A DNA stretch of 64,000 nt from CAVQBP01 sp963782475 (GCA_963782475.1 CAWAJW010000012.1:186001-250000); one strand, 5' to 3'. Positions 27,931 through 38,174 are shown, counted from the stretch's first letter. Notes: generated from the letters alone by a model not told the origin. Program-made: numbers and translations.

Positions 27931-28503
27931 CTACATTTCCATTTTTATTACACCGCAGGCAACCCTGGGGCCTGCATTACCGGAGGGCTGAGATTTTAAA
28001 TCATCTGCACCGCCGTGTACAATAACACTTCTTCCGATAATATTGTGAGGTCCTTCAAAAGTCATTAAAGAATCAACCCATTCATAATGAGCTTTCCCAT
28101 CCTTTCCCGCCAGCAGATTTCCCATATCACCTACATGCCTGACCGGATCGTTTGGACCGCCATGTTTTACGCCGTCAGGATTAAAATGACCGCCCGCAGA
28201 ACTTCCATCGGGGGATGAACAATCTCCTATTTCATGAATATGAAATCCATGTTTACCGGGAGTTAAACCTTCAACATCGGCAACTATTTTTATCCCTCCG
28301 GCCACTTTAGTAAAAATTACAGTACCAGTGATACTATACCCTTTGGTGGGGCTTAGATTAGCTATTGCTTTTTGGATCGCAGCGCTGTCAGGTTTTGTCA
28401 TCATTTTAGCCGGCTCATAAGCAGCTCCTGTGTTTTTACCGCAGCCGAATAATCCAAAGATCAGTGCAATTATAAAAAATATAAGGCTTGGTTTTTTAAT
28501 CAT
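27931..28503 (-). CDS. sodC: Cu/Zn superoxide dismutase lipoprotein
   Basis: A 190-residue exported Cu/Zn SOD. The N-terminus ends in the lipobox FGLFGC, so it should be lipid-anchored in the periplasm. Copper and zinc ligands are in GFHIHEIGDCS, AGGHFNPDGVKHG and SVIVHGGADD. The disulfide cysteines (GDCS and RVACGVI) are present. It turns superoxide into hydrogen peroxide and oxygen. The gene follows a cupredoxin lipoprotein gene by 16 bp, so both probably form a copper-linked periplasmic operon. Its stop lies only 2 bp from the repeated four-helix cassette. Confidence 0.95.
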   Translation of the reverse strand: MIKKPSLIFFIIALIFGLFGCGKNTGAAYEPAKMMTKPDSAAIQKAIANLSPTKGYSITGTVIFTKVAGGIKIVADVEGLTPGKHGFHIHEIGDCSSPDGSSAGGHFNPDGVKHGGPNDPVRHVGDMGNLLAGKDGKAHYEWVDSLMTFEGPHNIIGRSVIVHGGADDLKSQPSGNAGPRVACGVIKMEM

Positions 28504-28519
28504 TCAAATACCTTTCTTT

Positions 28520-28903
28520 TTATTGAACAATAACTATCCCGTTCATTCGCTTAGAATGAATTCTACAGTAATAATGATAAATTCCGCTGCTGTCAAAAGT
28601 GTGGTTAAAAGTTTCATGCATACCGATGCTTCCGCTGTTAAAGAGGATTTTCGAATTTGATGTATCTGCACTTGTAACAGTATGTGCAATTGAGTCCTGG
28701 TTTACCCATGTTACTGTTGTACCAACAGGTATATTAAGCGTATCGGGGATAAAAGAAACATTCTTTATCCAAACTTCATCTTTACCCTGAATATTTTTTG
28801 GTTCTTTTTTGTTACCGCATCCATAAATCAAAAGCAGTGTCAAACATATAAAAATAAAAAAAGGAATTATTCTCTTGCTTACTATTTTTTTATTCTTTTT
28901 CAT
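28520..28903 (-). CDS. Cupredoxin (plastocyanin-like) lipoprotein
   Basis: A 127-residue lipoprotein (lipobox LLIYGC) with a single plastocyanin-like domain. Type 1 copper ligands can be read: H in SIAHTVT, then C, H and M in YYCRIHSKRM. The region FIPDTLNIPVGTTVTWVNQD is the standard N-terminal strand pair. It likely carries electrons in the periplasm or hands copper to the adjacent SodC. First gene of a two-gene operon with sodC. Confidence 0.9.
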   Translation of the reverse strand: MKKNKKIVSKRIIPFFIFICLTLLLIYGCGNKKEPKNIQGKDEVWIKNVSFIPDTLNIPVGTTVTWVNQDSIAHTVTSADTSNSKILFNSGSIGMHETFNHTFDSSGIYHYYCRIHSKRMNGIVIVQ

Positions 28904-28996
28904 CCTTACTTTTCCCGGTTTTCAATTTAATTTATACTTTACTATAGCTTAAATGGATCGCCCGGCAGGCAGCATCTACAGAATCTTCAATGATAT

Positions 28997-29518
28997 TTAC
29001 TCACCCAGTACTTTTATTATTTCCCTGCAGAAAGCAGGTAAATCATGAGGATTCCTGGAAGTAATTATATTGCCGTCGCAAACAACTTCCTGGTCAATCC
29101 ATTCTGCGCCTGCATGAACCAGATCATCCTTAATAGAAAAAAAGCTTGTAAGTCTTCTCCCGTTAATGATATCTGCAGAAGCCAGCATCCATCCGCCGTG
29201 GCAAATTGCGGCAATGACCTTCCTTTCTTCATTCATTTTTTTTACAAAATCAACCATTTCTTTATACCTTCTCATTTTATCCGGTGAATAACCGCCTGGA
29301 ATAATAAGCGCGTTAAATTCATTAGTTTCAACACTAGTAACAGCCAGGTCTGATTTTGCAGGGAGACCGTGCTTGCCTGTATATGTCTGCCCGGCTTTCG
29401 GCGCCACAACCACCACTTCTGCTCCCTCTTCTTTCATCCTTAAATTCGGGTACCAGAATTCAAGGTCTTCATACATATCTTCAACAAATATTGCTATCTT
29501 TTTATCCCGAAGTTTCAT
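28997..29518 (-). CDS. DJ-1/PfpI family protein
   Basis: A 173-residue class-I glutamine-amidotransferase-like protein of the PfpI/YhbO type. The nucleophile elbow is AAICHGGWMLAS, with the cysteine and adjacent histidine, and the conserved acid is in VEDMYEDLEFWYP. Family members act as chaperone/deglycase-type stress proteins or proteases; the exact activity is debated. Single gene with its own upstream gap. Confidence 0.92.
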   Translation of the reverse strand: MKLRDKKIAIFVEDMYEDLEFWYPNLRMKEEGAEVVVVAPKAGQTYTGKHGLPAKSDLAVTSVETNEFNALIIPGGYSPDKMRRYKEMVDFVKKMNEERKVIAAICHGGWMLASADIINGRRLTSFFSIKDDLVHAGAEWIDQEVVCDGNIITSRNPHDLPAFCREIIKVLGE

Positions 29519-29727
29519 ATAATTATTCTTTCTTAAAGATCGTTCTCAATTATTAAGAGATTATCCTTATCTAAATTCAATTTGAAAGAGATACAATTTC
29601 CGATTCGTATTAAGTTAATGATAAGTAATCGAATTGTATTTGAGTTATATCAAAATGATTTTATCACCTGGAACCGGAGCTTCGGGCGCTATAAATAAAA
29701 ATAAGTCCGGGTAATCAATTCCAGGTT

Positions 29728-30864
29728 TTAGCTGTATTTGAAAAGTTTCTTCCCCTTTTCAAAAAGGTATATAATCCCTACAGATGCAAGAATTATTGCA
29801 AAAGGTTCAACGGTATAAGTAAACCTCGGGTCGGCAAAGTAGAGGAAATGAACTGCTGTTATTGAGACTATGGCAAGGATAGAAAATACCGAGGCAAAAT
29901 TCTTATCCGAGATAAAAAAGCCGAAGAGAGCCAAAAGAAGAAGAGGAAATCTTATTCCAATTTTCCAGAAGAATAAAGAACTTCCTTTCCAGCTTTCACT
30001 CCACGGCGGCATTGGTCCCCACAAATCCCACAAATTCTCAAGTCTTTCAGATAAAAATTCGGATGGATGGCTGAATGCAAATGAAACATAATCATTCAAA
30101 GAACCGTTTAATGTTTTCAGATTCACTTTCGGAAATGAAGAGGTATCGGAATATTCAGTGGTAATAGAAAGATTATGTGCGGCATTCTGGCCTATCGTAA
30201 CGAATCCTGTTCGTGCATATCCGTAAGTTAAAAAAGCCAAAATTACCAGACTAAAAAAAGCGAAATATTTATAAACCGGGAGATTTCTTTTGATAACCAA
30301 ATATATGCTGAACAAAATCCCGATCGGCAGAAGAGTGGTTCTTATCATTGAGGCATAACCTAATGCGGCGCCGGAAGACAAATATCTCTTTTTTGTAAAC
30401 AAAAACAGGGATAATGTTATAAAAAAAGCAGCAGGTACTTCAGATAAAAACCAGTGTACATACTTTATCTGGTTCGGGTAAATGGCTGCAATTGTAACGG
30501 CTATAAATGCAATATATTTATTGCTAAAAGAGTTCCTGCAGATTTTATAAATAAAATAAACCGTGACTGCAGATAAAATTATATTCAATATAATTAAGCA
30601 GACACCGAGATTAATAAGATTTTTAAGCGGCAGGAAGAGAGCAATAATAAGGGGGAAACCATTTGGAAAGTAAAGAGAGTATTTTCCGTCAATAAGAAGC
30701 TTTGCCTGCTTTATATAATTTTGCGAATCAATTGTATAGCCGATACCATTTACTGCTACAGAATAGATCCTTAAGAAGAGAGCTGCTGCGAGGATAAAGG
30801 TTAAATAATAATTCCCCTTTACTTTTGAATAAAACAGGTTTGCTTTGGAAGAAATGACGCTCAC
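29728..30864 (-). CDS. GT-C glycosyltransferase (family 39-like membrane protein)
   Basis: A 378-residue integral membrane protein. After FILAAALFLRIY comes a periplasmic loop with GIGYTIDSQNYIKQAKLLID, whose aspartate matches the catalytic loop of dolichol-phosphate-mannose or ArnT-type GT-C enzymes. Eight to ten hydrophobic segments follow. It would transfer a lipid-linked sugar on the outer face of the membrane. Acceptor unknown; it does not sit in a polysaccharide cluster. Confidence 0.75.
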   Translation of the reverse strand: MSVISSKANLFYSKVKGNYYLTFILAAALFLRIYSVAVNGIGYTIDSQNYIKQAKLLIDGKYSLYFPNGFPLIIALFLPLKNLINLGVCLIILNIILSAVTVYFIYKICRNSFSNKYIAFIAVTIAAIYPNQIKYVHWFLSEVPAAFFITLSLFLFTKKRYLSSGAALGYASMIRTTLLPIGILFSIYLVIKRNLPVYKYFAFFSLVILAFLTYGYARTGFVTIGQNAAHNLSITTEYSDTSSFPKVNLKTLNGSLNDYVSFAFSHPSEFLSERLENLWDLWGPMPPWSESWKGSSLFFWKIGIRFPLLLLALFGFFISDKNFASVFSILAIVSITAVHFLYFADPRFTYTVEPFAIILASVGIIYLFEKGKKLFKYS

Positions 30865-31027
30865 CAGCTGCCTTTATTTTGCTTAAAAAATAAAGAGTAA
30901 AAATAATAATAAAATATGATAATGCATCATTTCATAAAAACCAGGAATGGAATAGGGAATGTAAAACTTCACAACTCCAATATTTAGTATTACTGCAGAT
31001 AGCTTACACAAGTTATATTACGCATCG

Positions 31028-31095
31028 GTCTTAATCTTAATCATACTCTTAATCTTAATCGTACTAGAATTGAGTAAGATTAAGAATTTCTTGCG
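31028..31095. repeat. CTTAATC low-complexity hairpin
   Basis: TCTTAATCTTAATCATACTC is followed by an opposite-strand echo, GAGTAAGATTAAGAAT. The complementary text GATTAAGATTAAGAGTAGG recurs at 52780-52812. It lies just after the MFS transporter gene and could end its transcript. Confidence 0.6.
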
Positions 31096-31121
31096 TAACG
31101 TTGAGTTACATAATTAATTGC

Positions 31122-32756
31122 TTAAGCTTTCAGCTTAAATCCTTTCAGCATCCATTTCCTTGCAAGAACAAGTCCTATCGGACTAACGATTGCTATTAAC
31201 CCGTAAATGAACCACATAAACCCGGTGCTCATTTGAGAAGGAAGCGTATTTATCGGGCAATACTGCATTAAGAACCAGCCTGAATAAAACCCTGTGATTA
31301 CTTTCGTTAAAAACCAGGGGAACTGACCTACGCCCATATAAAGGCCTGTCATACCTTTAGGGGCGACCTCGGCAATCCATTGCAGAAATCTCGGCTGCCA
31401 CATTGCTTCACCTATTGTGCTGATTAAAACATATAACAGGAACAAATATAAATTGGGTCCGACAGAAAGGAGGAAAGTAGGAATAGCCATTACAGTTGTT
31501 CCCAGTATCATCATCCTGTAAACATTCGCTTTGGTAGTTAAACCGGCAATAAGAGGAGCAAGAATAAAAATTAAAATAGGGTTGATATTGGCGAATACTT
31601 CGTAATACTGACTAGCGACCGAACCGGCAGGGAATGCACGATTTAAATAATAGGGAATTGTCAGCCAGTTATGCGCGAATAAAGTCTGAACAGGTATAAG
31701 GATGAAAATAAAAAATGAAAATCTTTTATCCCTAAAAGGATGATACGGTCTTTTATTTAGAAATTCATAAATTGCGACTGCAAAAAATATAACAGCAATT
31801 ACAAAAAACAGATCGAAAGTAATATCAAACCCGAATATGCTGAAGCTTTTTATATAATTAAGGGGAAAATTAAAACCTAACCCGGAAGACAGGAAGAAAA
31901 GCAGGGTGAGCAGAGCATAAATTATTAAAGGAATATTATTTATTTCTTTCTTCGGCTTTTGATCTTCTTCACTCTCATCTTCTTCCTTTATCCCTTCTTT
32001 TTTAAGTTCTTCTTTAACTTTTGCAACTGCCTGCTGATCAGTTTTTTTGCTGAGCATAATAATAGTCACAAGCAGGGCAATAAAAGTAATTGCAGTAAAA
32101 ACCCAGAAAACTGCAGTTAAACCATTAGGAGGAAATACATCAACAAAATGCTGCCTGGTTAAAGAAGATATAAATCCTGAAAGGAATGCACCTAGATTCA
32201 TGAAACCGTAAATAGCGCCGTAAGCCATGGCTGCAGTTTTGGGAGTAGTATATCTTTTAACCCCGGCATAAGCAGCAGGCTGGTATAACCCGTAAGCGGT
32301 GACCATAAAAAGGAGGCCGGCATTCATGGTGAAAAACATTGGAGACCAGAGGCCGTTCGACATATTGAAAGTCCCGGAAAGTGCAATTACAACCCGTGCA
32401 ACAAGAAAAACAAGAAATGAGATAAATAAGGATTTCCTTACTCCTATTTTATCGGAGTAACCGCCTAAGAGGAGCATGGAAAAAGTAATTCCGCCTGTGA
32501 CAAAGCTGTATATTAATCCTGCCTGCGGATCAGTTAAGCCGACATTTTCAGAAGAAAATTTCCCCAGTTCGGTAAGAATGCCGAAATAAACTAATCCTTC
32601 AAGCACATAGGGGACATTAACTCCCCACAAAGCTTTGGGAGCTTTCACAAATGCTACAAAAGTTTCTTTCAGTTCTTTAAAAGATTCCTTAATAACTTCG
32701 GAAAAACTTTTAGGGGGCTGGTTCTCGATTTTTTCGCTGTTTGTTTCCTGATCCAC
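31122..32756 (-). CDS. Major facilitator superfamily transporter
   Basis: A 544-residue protein with about 12-14 membrane segments. The MFS loop 2-3 motif is visible as GGYSDKIGVRKSLF, and helices such as YGAIYGFMNLGAFLSGFIS resemble peptide/nucleoside-type symporters. A charged cytoplasmic loop (KVKEELKKEGIKEEDESEED) separates the halves. Substrate not deducible. It lies 18 bp after the TSUP gene on the same strand, so they may share a transcript. Confidence 0.85.
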   Translation of the reverse strand: MDQETNSEKIENQPPKSFSEVIKESFKELKETFVAFVKAPKALWGVNVPYVLEGLVYFGILTELGKFSSENVGLTDPQAGLIYSFVTGGITFSMLLLGGYSDKIGVRKSLFISFLVFLVARVVIALSGTFNMSNGLWSPMFFTMNAGLLFMVTAYGLYQPAAYAGVKRYTTPKTAAMAYGAIYGFMNLGAFLSGFISSLTRQHFVDVFPPNGLTAVFWVFTAITFIALLVTIIMLSKKTDQQAVAKVKEELKKEGIKEEDESEEDQKPKKEINNIPLIIYALLTLLFFLSSGLGFNFPLNYIKSFSIFGFDITFDLFFVIAVIFFAVAIYEFLNKRPYHPFRDKRFSFFIFILIPVQTLFAHNWLTIPYYLNRAFPAGSVASQYYEVFANINPILIFILAPLIAGLTTKANVYRMMILGTTVMAIPTFLLSVGPNLYLFLLYVLISTIGEAMWQPRFLQWIAEVAPKGMTGLYMGVGQFPWFLTKVITGFYSGWFLMQYCPINTLPSQMSTGFMWFIYGLIAIVSPIGLVLARKWMLKGFKLKA

Positions 32757-32774
32757 AAAAATCCTTACAATTTG

Positions 32775-33524
32775 TTAAAAGATATTTAATAATTTTAAAG
32801 ACATAATTAAAACAGCAATTATCAGGATAATTTTAATTATTCCTTCTCCTTTTTTAACCGAGAATTTAGCAGCCCACCATCCGCCGATTGCATTGCCGGC
32901 AGCCAGTGATAATCCCAATTCCCAGTTTATATTATCTGTAATAATAAAAATAATTATAGCAGGAATAGTATATATAAAAATTATAAAAACCTTATGCATA
33001 TTTACATATACTAAATTTAATTTCATTAAATAATGAAGTGCGGCCATAATAATGAACCCTACTCCCACCTGTATAAAACCGCCGTAAAACCCGATGAACA
33101 GCATAGACACATAGACCCAGGGAGAAATATTTTCATTATCGCCAGCTGCATATTCTATCTTTGCTCCAGGAATTACCATTGAAATGATAATCCCGATCAT
33201 TACTATACCCAGGATTGTCTGAAATGTCTGATCCCCGATTTTTACTGCAACAATAGCACCTGCAACAGCCCCTGGCAAAGTAAATAAAGCCATCTTTAAG
33301 CTTAATTTGAATTTTTGATACTTCTCTCTTTTAAAAGAATAGACAGCAAATAAGTTTTGGATAATAATCGCAACGCGGTTTGTCCCGTTGGCAAGTGCAG
33401 AGTCCAATCCTAAAAAGATTAGAGCTGGCAGGGTTAAAGTTGAACCGCCGCCAGCCATTACATTCATAAACCCGGCTATGATTCCTAAAACAAAAAGTAA
33501 TATAATCTGGAGGTAAATTGACAA
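32775..33524 (-). CDS. TauE/SafE-type (TSUP) permease
   Basis: A 249-residue membrane protein with the TSUP repeat: GIIAGFMNVMAGGGSTLTLP near the N-terminus, its echo GFYGGFIQVGVGFIIMAAL after residue 150, and eight hydrophobic segments. TSUP proteins export sulfite, sulfoacetate or related anions. It precedes the MFS gene in the same direction. Confidence 0.9.
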   Translation of the reverse strand: MSIYLQIILLFVLGIIAGFMNVMAGGGSTLTLPALIFLGLDSALANGTNRVAIIIQNLFAVYSFKREKYQKFKLSLKMALFTLPGAVAGAIVAVKIGDQTFQTILGIVMIGIIISMVIPGAKIEYAAGDNENISPWVYVSMLFIGFYGGFIQVGVGFIIMAALHYLMKLNLVYVNMHKVFIIFIYTIPAIIIFIITDNINWELGLSLAAGNAIGGWWAAKFSVKKGEGIIKIILIIAVLIMSLKLLNIF

Positions 33525-33670
33525 AAAATTATCTATTTATTAAGGGATTACTAACAGAATTAATATAATGGAAAAAGGAACAAACTATTATCCTCAAAAT
33601 ACAAATATCAAATTACTTTTCAATCATATTTTAATGATATTTAATTTTAGTTTCTGAAGTATAGTGCAAA

Positions 33671-33770
33671 CCTTCGGGGTTGCTTTAAAAACCCCGAAGG
33701 CTACTCATACAGTAACGCTGCTCCTCACTCCCTGGCAACCTTGAAGGTCTTTAAAGTGACCTTCAAGGTT
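33671..33770. repeat. REP pair downstream of the transposase
   Basis: Hairpin one: CCTTCGGGGTT/AACCCCGAAGG (33671-33700, 11-bp stem). Hairpin two: AACCTTGAAGGTC/GACCTTCAAGGTT (33737-33770, 13-bp perfect stem). The spacer CTCATACAGTAACGCTGCTC is shared with the copy at 34466-34565. Confidence 0.85.
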
Positions 33771-33869
33771 TTCAAGAGTGACACTTCAAGGTTTTCACAA
33801 CGCTTCAAGGTTTTTGCAGCGCTTCATTATTCAGCAACCCAAGTTTTTTCGGCTGCCGGATTTCAGCAT

Positions 33870-34401
33870 TTATTCCTCGCTTAGAACGTATTCCTTGAAC
33901 GCTTCGATATCTGCAAAATAATTCATGACAATATTATCGGTAACATTATAATTGATGGTATTCATAAATTCTTTAGCACTCGAGAATTCATATTCTTCAA
34001 TAGGTACTACATAAATTAGCTCTAACCGGATTTAGAAAAATATATTTGGTTAAAGAAGGGAAGGTTCTTTCATCATAAATGACTTTATTTTTTGTCTCGC
34101 CTTCAAATAGCACTCCGCTTCTTTTATATTTTTTGTTTATTGATTTTGTGTATGAGTTTATTAAATCACTAATAAATTTGCTAATAGGTTTGTCCTGAAC
34201 TGTCTGCCATACAAATAAATGAAAGTGATTGGGCATAAGGCAGTAGCAAAGAATTTTTATGGAATATTTTACTTTATATTTTAATAATCTTCTTTGAAAA
34301 AAATAATAGTCATTTGAATCAAAAAAAATCATTTCTTTATTTACACCACGGTTATATAAATGATGATAAGTATCTTCTAAAAAAAATCTAGGCAGGTTCA
34401 T
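33870..34401 (-). CDS. REP-associated tyrosine transposase (RAYT), one frameshift
   Basis: A Y1-type transposase of the REP-associated class. MNLPRFFLEDTYHHLYNRGV starts it, the HUH motif is in MPNHFHLFVWQ, and the conserved helix KYIFLNPVRANL carries the tyrosine. I prefer the start at 34401 (GGGGGATAAAAGAAATG upstream); a start at 34431 is also open. Past VRANLCS the frame shifts near 34004 and continues as VVPIEEYEFSSAKEFMN to a stop at 33870, the usual C-terminus. Paired REP hairpins on both sides mark it as a domesticated REP-forming transposase. Confidence 0.85.
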
Positions 34402-34465
34402 TTCTTTTATCCCCCTAATTAAATTTTGCAAATAATTAAACTAAACTTTCGTGGAAATGTGCAAA

Positions 34466-34565
34466 CCTTCGGGGTTGCTTTACAAACCCCGAAGGTTACT
34501 CATACAGTAACGCTGCTCCTCACTCCCGAGTAACCTTGAAGGTCTTTAAAGTGACCTTCAAGGTT
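34466..34565. repeat. REP pair upstream of the transposase
   Basis: The same two hairpins and spacer as at 33671-33770, in the same orientation: CCTTCGGGGTT/AACCCCGAAGG (34466-34495) and AACCTTGAAGGTC/GACCTTCAAGGTT (34532-34565). The pairs are 795 bp apart with the transposase gene between them. Trailing CCAAGGTTTTCAC half-sites follow. Confidence 0.85.
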
Positions 34566-34624
34566 TTCACAATGCCCCAAGGTTTTCACATTGCTCCAAG
34601 GTTTTCCCTTTGATCTCTAAGTTG

Positions 34625-35754
34625 TTAACTTTTAAGGCTTTTGAAAGCCTGCTTCAGGTCTTCAATTAAATCGTCGGGGTGTTCGAGCCCGATTGATAAA
34701 CGCAATAAGTTTGGAGGTGTTTTTGTTTCAGGTCCTTCAACAGACGAGCGGTGCTCGATTAAACTTTCAGGACCTCCGAGACTTGTGGCGCGGGTAAACA
34801 AATTCACATTTGCCGCTAATCTTAAAGCATCATCTTTATTCCCCTTTACCTGGAAAGAAAGCATTCCTCCGAAGGTTTTCATCTGTCTTTTTGCAAGTTT
34901 ATGCCCGGGGTGTTCCTTTAATCCGGGGTAATGAACGACTTCGACTTCATTCCTGCTGTTAAGGAATTCAGCTACAATCATTGCACTTTTTGACTGCTCT
35001 CTAATACGTACGGGAAGTGTTTGCACCCCTCTTAAAACCAGCCAGCATTCAAAAGGAGAAGGAACAGCTCCGCCTGATTTCTGAATCTCTTTCACAAATA
35101 TAAAAAGTATCATTCTCTTCTTTTGAAATTACTGCCCCTCCCAAAATATCACTATGCCCCCCAATATATTTAGTTGTTGCATGAAGAACCAGGTCAACAC
35201 CCGATTCCAAAGGATTTTGCAAAACCGGTGTTGCCCATGTATTATCGCAAACCGTTACTGCGTTATTCTTTTTTGAAATATCAACTACTCTTTTAATATC
35301 AATAATTTTTAACAACGGATTTGAAGGGGTTTCAATCCAGATTAGTTTTGTATTCTTTCGAAATAGCATCTTTAATCTTTTTAATATCAGTCATATCAAC
35401 AAACGTGGAATTAATACCCCATTTTTCGAAAATCCTGATAAGATGCTTTGTCCCGTGGTAAATATCTTCCGGGGCAATTATATGATCCCCTGGTTTTAGG
35501 GATTGCAGGATACTCATAGCAGCTGCTGAACCGGATGCAAAAGCCGCAGCAAATTTCCCATTTTCTAATTTTGCCAGGCATTCTTCCAGTGATTCCCTGT
35601 TTGGATTATTGCTTCGGGAATAGTTGTATCCTTTCGGGTAATCACCATTTCTTTCCCGTTCAAAGGTGGTTGTGAGGTGGATTGGCGGTGTAACTGCTCC
35701 GGTAGCAGGATCAACTTTTCTTCCTGCATGGACAGAAATAGTTTCTATTTTCAT
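34625..35754 (-). CDS. Trans-sulfuration enzyme (cystathionine synthase/lyase type), two frameshifts
   Basis: About 376 residues of a PLP-dependent Cys/Met-metabolism enzyme. MKIETISVHAGRKVDPATGA and YNYSRSNNPNRESLE are diagnostic, the PLP lysine is in LHATTKYIGGHSDILGG, and the end carries TSLGGPESLIEHRSS and LLRLSIGLEHPDDLI. Frame changes near 35340 and 35095 split it into three frames whose sum is full length. It could be cystathionine gamma-synthase, gamma-lyase or a homocysteine-forming enzyme; sequence alone does not separate them. Confidence 0.85.
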
Positions 35755-35846
35755 AAATTAATTTATAATTAACAAATAACAATTAACAATTAAGAATGTA
35801 AAATTAGCAAAGATTTTTCAATTGTAAATTATTTAATTGTTAATCT

Positions 35847-36459
35847 TTAATCCTGCTCGACGGTTTTGAGGATATTTAAGAATTCGGACTCAATAGCTTC
35901 TCCTTTATTTCTTGCATACCAGAAGTGGAGCTTTTCATAAAGCTCAGGACTAACTATACCTTCGGCTTTCCATTGAAGGAACAGCTGCTGTGCAGCCTTC
36001 GGACGCGAACCCCATCTGAACAGCTCATCTCCGTTATTATCAAATGCCGCCAGAATCGGGATGCTTCTTGCACCGTTGGTTAAGAATTGATCCATAATCT
36101 CAGGGTTTGAATCTCTCAGGATTATTTTAAAATTTATATTTGGATTTTCAGCGGCAATTAAAGCAAGATAAGGAAGATTTTGTGCAGAGTCCCCGCACCA
36201 GTTTTCCGTTATAACCATCCAAAGCTGAGGTTCATTTATCTTTTTAATTTCTTCTTTTAAATCATCAGAAACTTTGAAAGTTTTCATTATTCTTGTGCTT
36301 CTTTGCAGATTCAGCTTTTTAGTCTCAAATTTTTTACTGAGCCTTTTCGTCAAGAGAGCCGGGATTTGTTTCAGCAATTTCATTAATAAATTTATTCAAA
36401 TATTCCTCGTAACCCATTCCTTTTTGATTTATACATTCTTCGATAGTTCTATAATCCAT
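35847..36459 (-). CDS. Thioredoxin-like protein, N-terminal frameshift
   Basis: About 203 residues of a thioredoxin-fold family (Thioredoxin_9 type). A good ribosome-binding AGGTGA precedes the ATG at 36457-36459 (MDYRTIEECINQKGMGYEEY). The frame shifts near 36345 and continues to the stop at 35847. The redox region is TENWCGDSAQNLPYL, with a single cysteine (WCGDS rather than CxxC), and the cis-proline loop is ARSIPILAAFD. Single-cysteine members are not classical thioredoxins. Function unknown. Confidence 0.8.
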
Positions 36460-36540
36460 TAATATCACCTTAAATTATTCAGCAAGTTAAAAACTATTTA
36501 TTCATTAGATTAGATACAAATAATTAAAGAGGGATTCATT

Positions 36541-37533
36541 TTAATAAGAGAGAATATTAAACGGGATTGAGAAATCATCTATTGTATAGAATTCAGAAGA
36601 GCCTTTATTTAATCCCTTTGCAACTATTTTTATTCCATCGGGATTCGAATAAAGGAGAAGGTAATTAAATGGTCTTATTTTTGGTAAATTAACAAGATCT
36701 TTATGAATATTCAGTCCGGTTTTAAGGATAACTCTTGGTCCGCCGCCTCCGCCGGAAACAATAAACATTTTTCCTTTTTCCAGGAATCTTTCATAAGTAT
36801 GAGCATGCCCTGTTATCATAGCCATAGATTTTTGAGAATTTAAAAATGGCTGAACAAATGCTTCCTGAACATTTATGTTATCCCCTGTTACTAAGCTGTT
36901 TGTATAAGGAGGGTGGTGGAGGCACACAATAATTCCTTTTACCGAGGGATCAGAATCATAATATTTTAACTTGTTTTCAAACCATGCTCTTTGGAGCGAC
37001 CATGCATTTTCGGGCAGATCCTCCCTGTTTGAATCTAAAATAATAAAAACAATATCTCCATATCTTTTTGAATACCAGTGAGTTTTTTGAAAAACAGGGA
37101 ATACCTCTCCTGCGTTATAAAGGGCAATTGCATCATTTCCCCAATATTCATGGTTTCCTAAAACCGGAACAATTGGAATATTTTCTTTTAAAACGGGCTT
37201 CAACAGGTTTTTAAGATAAATCCATTCTTTTTTATCCGAACCGTTTGATACCATATCTCCTAATAAAATTAATGCGGAGGGGTCATCAGAGGCGATGCTT
37301 CTTATTATTTTTTCGCGTTCAATATCATTTTGCTCTCTTCCGATCATTAGTTCCCATACTGTAGTCCGCTGCAGATCTCCAACCAGAGCAACCGGGGTAT
37401 TATTTCGGGGAATTATTACCGAATCCTTCAAAAAATCTGAATTAACCGGGGTTAACAGCTTATCTGCTTTTATACTATAAGAATTAAAGCCGATAAATGA
37501 GAGAAAAACAAATAATAATAGTTTTTTAATCAT
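36541..37533 (-). CDS. Secreted calcineurin-like metallophosphoesterase
   Basis: A 330-residue exported protein (signal peptide KKLLLFVFLSFIGFNSYS). Metallophosphoesterase motifs occur in order: VGDLQRT, LILLGDMVSNG, VLGNHEYWG, CLHHPPYT and ITGHAHTYER. Members with this layout resemble purple acid phosphatases. It probably hydrolyses phosphoesters in the periplasm or outside the cell. The first GD motif lacks the usual DxH, which may lower metal affinity at one site. Confidence 0.85.
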   Translation of the reverse strand: MIKKLLLFVFLSFIGFNSYSIKADKLLTPVNSDFLKDSVIIPRNNTPVALVGDLQRTTVWELMIGREQNDIEREKIIRSIASDDPSALILLGDMVSNGSDKKEWIYLKNLLKPVLKENIPIVPVLGNHEYWGNDAIALYNAGEVFPVFQKTHWYSKRYGDIVFIILDSNREDLPENAWSLQRAWFENKLKYYDSDPSVKGIIVCLHHPPYTNSLVTGDNINVQEAFVQPFLNSQKSMAMITGHAHTYERFLEKGKMFIVSGGGGGPRVILKTGLNIHKDLVNLPKIRPFNYLLLYSNPDGIKIVAKGLNKGSSEFYTIDDFSIPFNILSY

Positions 37534-37769
37534 TTTGGAATATTAATTAAATTGAAGTCTTTTACAAGCTATAACGTTATATTGTTTCCTTGATAAAAAA
37601 TGAGCAACTTTCAAAAAAAAGATGGAAAAAGAAGCAATTGTATTGCAAAAGTTTATATTTATTATATAATTGTAATTGATATCAATATATATTTTTAATG
37701 AGAAACCTTTTGCCTATTTTATTGTAAATTACTGACAGTAATTAGGAAAATTACTTATATGGAATTATT

Positions 37770-38159
37770 ATGACAACCGAAACAAAATATTTCACTCCTT
37801 CCGAAGCTCAAAAAACTTTACCTTTGGTGAAAAAAATAGTAAAGGATATTCTTGATACAACCAAAGAAATGCGTTTAATCGCAGAAGATGTAGATGGAAA
37901 AATAGAATCAGGAAGCACCTGGAATCAAATTCAAAAGATGGTTGGGGAAGTAAACGGGTTTATACAGGAACTGGAAGAGATTGGATGTCTTTATAAAGAT
38001 TGGAATTTTACAATCGGCTTAGTTGATTTTCCTTCTGTTATTGAAGGGAAGGATGTTTATCTTTGCTGGCGCAGTGATGAAGACGAGGTTAAATTTTATC
38101 ACGCTGTTGAAGAAGGATACTCGGGGCGTAAACCTATTCCTGAAAATTATTTCGAATAA
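37770..38159 (+). CDS. DUF2203 family protein
   Basis: A 129-residue protein of the DUF2203 family: FTPSEAQKTLPLVKKIVKDI at the N-terminus, an internal helix, then GCLYKDWNFTIGLVDFPSVI and DVYLCWRSDEDEVKFYHAVE, the signature end. Widespread but uncharacterised; small and cytoplasmic. It runs alone on the plus strand and converges with the lipoprotein gene at 38175. Confidence 0.9.
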   Translation: MTTETKYFTPSEAQKTLPLVKKIVKDILDTTKEMRLIAEDVDGKIESGSTWNQIQKMVGEVNGFIQELEEIGCLYKDWNFTIGLVDFPSVIEGKDVYLCWRSDEDEVKFYHAVEEGYSGRKPIPENYFE

Positions 38160-38174
38160 ATTCTATACATCCTC

